From the NCBI GenBank assembly GCA_052139595.1, contig JBKQWK010000256.1, forward strand, positions 1 through 9,817: a stretch of DNA of 9,817 nt, read 5' to 3'. Source of the DNA: JBKQWK01 sp052139595. GTDB taxonomy: Bacteria > Actinomycetota > Thermoleophilia > UBA2241. The first letter of the stretch is position 1. Each line of letters opens with the position of its first letter. The position numbers were made by a program, and so were the translations under genes. The notes under the pieces are model-generated. The model worked only from the letters and a program-made list of their open reading frames with translations. It was not told the origin of the DNA and ran no database searches. Below are positions 7,335 to 9,817 of the stretch, in pieces.

Positions 7335-8765
7335 ATGTCTCTGGCCGAGAATCGCGCCGAGCACGACCTTCTTGGTGATCGTCAGGTGCCTGTCGCCGCC
7401 TACTACGGCATCCACACGCTACGGGCCTGGGAGAACTTTCCCATCACCGGCATCGCCATTTCGACGTACCCGGACCTCGTCAACGCTTTGGCGGCCGTGA
7501 AACATGCCGCCGCCGCTGCGAATCGTGACCTCGGTCTGCTCTCGGCCGAAAAGGCCGCAGCGATCCTGACGGCCTGTGAGGAGGTCCGATCGGGCCTGCT
7601 GCACAACCAGTTCATTGTCGACGTTATCCAGGGCGGCGCCGGGACCTCGGCGAACATGAATGCCAACGAGGTCATCGCGAACCGGGCCCTCGAGCATCTC
7701 GGCCACGAGCGCGGCGAGTATGCGTTTCTGCATCCGCTCGATGACGTCAACATGGGGCAGAGCACCAATGACGTGTACCCAACGGCAGTGAAAGTGGCGT
7801 TGCGCTGGGCGGCCGAGCGTCTGCTCGCGGCGATGGGTATTCTGCGGGTCGCTTTCGCTGCCAAGGCAGCCACGTTGACCGAGGTCGTGAAGGTTGGGCG
7901 TACGCAGCTGCAGGACGCTGTTCCCATGACGCTCGGACAGGAGTTTACGACCTATGCGGTCATGATCGGTGAAGACGAGCATCGACTTGCCGAAGCCTGT
8001 CGGCTCATCGAGGAGGTAAATCTGGGCGGCACTGCCATCGGGACACAACTCAACGCCCCACCAGGCTACTCCGAGCTTGCAGTTCGCTACCTGAGCGAAC
8101 TGAGCGGTATTTCGCTGACCATTTCGCCGGACCTTATCGAAGCAACTCAGGACCCGGGATCCTACGTTCAGTTCTCTGGTGTCCTCAAACGAATCGCCGT
8201 CAAGGTGTCCAAGATCTGCAACGACTTGCGGCTGCTGTCCTCCGGCCCCCGGGCGGGCCTCCATGAAATCAACCTGCCCCCCGTCCAGGCCGGCTCGAGC
8301 ATGATGCCGGGGAAGGTCAACCCGGTCATCCCGGAGGTGGTCAACCAGATTGCCTTCGAAATCATCGGTAACGATGTCACCGTCAGCATGGCCGCTGAAG
8401 CCGGTCAGCTGCAACTTAATGCCTTCGAACCGATCATCGCGCACGCTCTCTTCGAAAGCACGACGCACTTGGAGATGGGATGTCGTACGCTCGCTGAGCG
8501 TTGCGTCGGCGGAATCACGGCAAACGTCGGCCATCTCAGGACCCAGGTGGAAAACTCAATCGGGCTGGCGACGGCGCTCAATCCCATCATCGGCTACGCC
8601 CAAGCTACCGCCGTCGCACAAGAGGCTGCCGCGACAGGCCGGACGGTGTACGACATCGTCCTGTCGAGTGGACTCTTGAGCAAGGAGCGGCTTGACGAGA
8701 TCCTGAGCCCGGAAGCACTGGCGGGTGTACCGGCACAGACCCACCCACCAGAACGCGAACTTTGA
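7335..8765 (+). CDS. aspA: Aspartate ammonia-lyase (aspartase)
   Basis: Reversibly splits L-aspartate into fumarate and ammonia; a cytoplasmic homotetramer in the aspartase/fumarase superfamily. The 476-residue length matches the family. From the ATG at 7335: the N-terminal aspartase block DLLGDRQVP with YYGIHTLRAWENFPI (11-36), GTSANMNANEV (103-113), NMGQSTNDVYPT (139-150), and the catalytic flexible loop GSSMMPGKVNP (320-330), with Ser321/Ser322 covering the catalytic serine. GTSANMN and QSTNDVYP, rather than the fumarase forms GTQTNMN and QSSND, favour aspartase over class II fumarase. Two ATGs lie in tandem; the second has the better spacing from GAGGAG. It is on the same strand as the MFS gene but 181 bases away, and it probably forms its own transcription unit. 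Product fumarate enters the TCA cycle, and the enzyme can supply ammonia. Confidence 0.95.
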   Translation: MSLAENRAEHDLLGDRQVPVAAYYGIHTLRAWENFPITGIAISTYPDLVNALAAVKHAAAAANRDLGLLSAEKAAAILTACEEVRSGLLHNQFIVDVIQGGAGTSANMNANEVIANRALEHLGHERGEYAFLHPLDDVNMGQSTNDVYPTAVKVALRWAAERLLAAMGILRVAFAAKAATLTEVVKVGRTQLQDAVPMTLGQEFTTYAVMIGEDEHRLAEACRLIEEVNLGGTAIGTQLNAPPGYSELAVRYLSELSGISLTISPDLIEATQDPGSYVQFSGVLKRIAVKVSKICNDLRLLSSGPRAGLHEINLPPVQAGSSMMPGKVNPVIPEVVNQIAFEIIGNDVTVSMAAEAGQLQLNAFEPIIAHALFESTTHLEMGCRTLAERCVGGITANVGHLRTQVENSIGLATALNPIIGYAQATAVAQEAAATGRTVYDIVLSSGLLSKERLDEILSPEALAGVPAQTHPPEREL

Positions 8766-8835
8766 TCGTGGTGGGCATCCTCATCGACGCGAAGCAGGGT
8801 CGCAGGACCGCGGCGTACGGCAGCGGGGGAGAGGC

Positions 8836-8869
8836 GGCCATGACCGCCTAATTCTGGCGGTCATCGGCC
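8836..8869. terminator. Strong stem-loop after aspA: terminator or operator dyad
   Basis: ATGACCGCC (8840-8848) pairs exactly with GGCGGTCAT (8856-8864) around the loop TAATTCT. GGCC (8836-8839) continues the stem with GGCC (8866-8869) after a single bulged C, giving 13 base pairs. It lies about 70 bases past the aspA stop, which suits a terminator. No T-run follows, so it is not a standard intrinsic terminator. Its centre is about 59 bases upstream of the predicted queC transcription start, and its half-site recurs downstream, which would also suit an operator. Confidence 0.6.
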
Positions 8870-8898
8870 CTGTCCGACGCGGCTCCGGATCAGCGCGG

Positions 8899-8904
8899 TA
8901 TACT
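8899..8904 (+). promoter_or_regulatory. Probable -10 box of the queC operon
   Basis: TATACT matches five of six consensus bases in an otherwise GC-rich spacer and lies about 125 bases before the queC start. The predicted transcription start is near 8911. No -35 hexamer is recognisable at 16-18 bases spacing, which could mean an activator-dependent promoter or a non-canonical sigma factor. Confidence 0.45.
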
Positions 8905-8911
8905 TGATTTT

Positions 8912-9029
8912 CTCGCGGCGGTCAGCGCCCACCGGCGTTTGACGGCCGCGAGCCCACTTCCTCGACCGCTGGGTCTGACGCTTGCGCCCACGGTTTGCGA
9001 AAACGCGAAGACAGTCAGGATCAGGCTCA
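8912..9029 (+). promoter_or_regulatory. Structured queC leader (candidate cis-regulatory RNA)
   Basis: The predicted 5' leader can fold extensively. Stem I: CTCGCGGC (8912-8919) with GCCGCGAG (8945-8952), then GTCA/TGAC (8921-8924/8940-8943) and CGCC/GGCG (8926-8929/8934-8937) closing a CACC tetraloop. Stem II: TCTGAC (8974-8979) with GTCAGG (9014-9019), enclosing hairpin III, TTTGCG-AAAA-CGCGAA (8994-9009). Stem II covers most of AGGA (9017-9020), the likely Shine-Dalgarno of queC. An alternative pairing, GGCGGTC (8917-8923) with GACCGCT (8964-8970), would disrupt stem I. queC genes are often controlled by preQ1 riboswitches, but I do not see the preQ1-I pattern of a small C-rich-loop hairpin plus A-rich tail. 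This is pairing by eye, without energy calculation or covariation. Confidence 0.35.
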
Positions 9030-9704
9030 GTGAAGGCAGTTGTGTTACTAAGTGGAGGCTTGGACTCGACGCTCTGTGCAACGATGGCCGAGCGGGAGTT
9101 TCACGAGGGCGCTCTGGCGCTAACCATCCTCTACGGCCAGAAACACGAGCGAGAAGTCGGAGCAGCCGAGCGAGTCGCTGCGCATCTGCACATGCCCCAT
9201 GAGACTGTCCAGCTTGAGGCTTGCTTGTTTGCTGGTGGCGGCTCGGCACTCATAGACCCTGGCGAGGAGGTTCCCTCGATCGGCTACGATGAGATCGCGG
9301 GGGTTTCGCCGCTGTACGTGCCGTTTCGCAACGGCATCTTCCTCAGCATGGCCACTGCCTTTGCCCTCAAGCACGACGCGTCGTACGTCTATTTTGGGGC
9401 ACACGCGGAAGACGCTCAGCGGTGGGCATATCCGGATTGCACGCCGGAGTTCATCGGCGCAATGGCCAACGCGATCTATGTGGGCACCTACCACAAGGTG
9501 CGTCTGCTTACGCCGCTGCAGTGGATGGATAAGAAAGAGATCGTGCACGCGGGCCAGCTGATCGGCTCCCCCGTTCATCTCACCTGGTCCTGCTACCGCG
9601 GCGGCGAGGTTGCCTGTGGAGCCTGTCCCACCTGCCGCTCTCGCCTCGCCGCGTTTCAAGCCAATGGCATGGAAGACCCGATCGCCTACGAGGTGCTGCC
9701 TTGA
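9030..9704 (+). CDS. queC: 7-cyano-7-deazaguanine (preQ0) synthase
   Basis: Converts 7-carboxy-7-deazaguanine to preQ0 using ATP and ammonia, in the queuosine pathway. The 224-residue length is close to the E. coli enzyme (231). The ATP PP-loop SGGLDST is at residues 8-14. The C-terminal zinc-binding cluster has four cysteines, Cys188, Cys196, Cys199 and Cys202 (CYRGGEVACGACPTC), the QueC arrangement. The start is GTG at 9030: it gives the usual N-terminus (VKAVVLLSGG) and has AGGA 9 bases upstream. The frame continues back to a TTG at 8982, but that stretch is not family-like. It is the first gene of the unit and overlaps queD by one base (TGATG, 9702-9706). The long leader and TATACT box suggest that regulation acts here. 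Confidence 0.95.
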   Translation: MKAVVLLSGGLDSTLCATMAEREFHEGALALTILYGQKHEREVGAAERVAAHLHMPHETVQLEACLFAGGGSALIDPGEEVPSIGYDEIAGVSPLYVPFRNGIFLSMATAFALKHDASYVYFGAHAEDAQRWAYPDCTPEFIGAMANAIYVGTYHKVRLLTPLQWMDKKEIVHAGQLIGSPVHLTWSCYRGGEVACGACPTCRSRLAAFQANGMEDPIAYEVLP

Positions 9705-9817
9705 TGACGCTGAGCTACGTTGGCCACTTCGATGCCGCTCACAGGCTCGAACCCTATGAGGGGAACTGCAAGAACATTCACGGCCACCGCTGGTCTGTCA
9801 AAGTCGAGATCGGCCCC
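9704..9817 (+). CDS. queD: 6-carboxy-tetrahydropterin synthase, N-terminal part (cut by window edge)
   Basis: Only the first 38 residues are present; the window ends in frame. The ATG shares its first base with the queC stop. Visible residues fit QueD/6-pyruvoyl-tetrahydropterin synthase: His13 in DAAHRL and His26/His28 in HGHRW are the three zinc ligands, and Cys22 in GNCKNIHGH is the catalytic cysteine. QueD turns dihydroneopterin triphosphate into 6-carboxy-tetrahydropterin, the substrate of QueE, whose product feeds QueC. Position next to queC supports queuosine rather than biopterin synthesis. queE, and possibly a GTP cyclohydrolase gene, would be expected to the right. Confidence 0.9.
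   Translation, partial: MTLSYVGHFDAAHRLEPYEGNCKNIHGHRWSVKVEIGP

Noticed and set aside
7419..8534. 371-codon minus-strand ORF opposite aspA
   Set aside because: Shadow of a clearly identified aspartase gene; composition and lack of motifs are not protein-like.
8912..9029. Known preQ1-I riboswitch upstream of queC
   Set aside because: The small C-rich-loop hairpin followed by an A-rich tail that defines this class is not seen; the leader is kept only as an unclassified structured element.

Overview
This 9.8 kb window comes from a high-GC bacterial chromosome. Genes are tightly packed, many neighbours share stop/start bases (ATGA, TGATG), GTG is used as a start codon at least once, and start-proximal regions look partly leaderless. 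Gene content (MoxR/DUF58/TgpA-type transglutaminase, NAD-dependent formate dehydrogenase, aspartase, queuosine genes) and base composition would suit a high-GC group such as Actinomycetota or Chloroflexota. The sequence alone does not settle which. I see no mobile element, CRISPR array, tRNA, rRNA or broken gene.

Region 1 (1-4396, + strand) is a translationally coupled three-gene unit: a MoxR AAA+ ATPase cut by the left window edge, a DUF58 membrane protein, and a large TgpA-like membrane transglutaminase with a C-terminal DUF4129. The three probably act together at the envelope, with the ATPase as chaperone, DUF58 as membrane adaptor and the transglutaminase domain outside the membrane.

Region 2 (4435-7153) holds a minus-strand NAD+-dependent formate dehydrogenase convergent with region 1. 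Divergent from it is an Fsr-like MFS transporter. The 316-base spacer between their chosen starts holds an inverted repeat, a -10-like box and a possible 29-codon hydrophobic ORF whose stop overlaps the MFS start.

Region 3 (7335-8765) is an aspartate ammonia-lyase with a strong ribosome binding site. A hairpin lies about 70 bases past its stop.

Region 4 (8766-9817) starts the 7-deazaguanine (preQ0/queuosine) operon: queC, then queD overlapping it by one base and cut by the right edge. The 264-base spacer before queC is the most unusual non-coding part of the window. It has a long dyad, three copies of the octamer GGCGGTCA (one inverted), a TATACT box and a predicted leader whose pairings would occlude the queC Shine-Dalgarno. 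This is the best candidate here for an undescribed regulatory element, although it rests on pairing by eye only.
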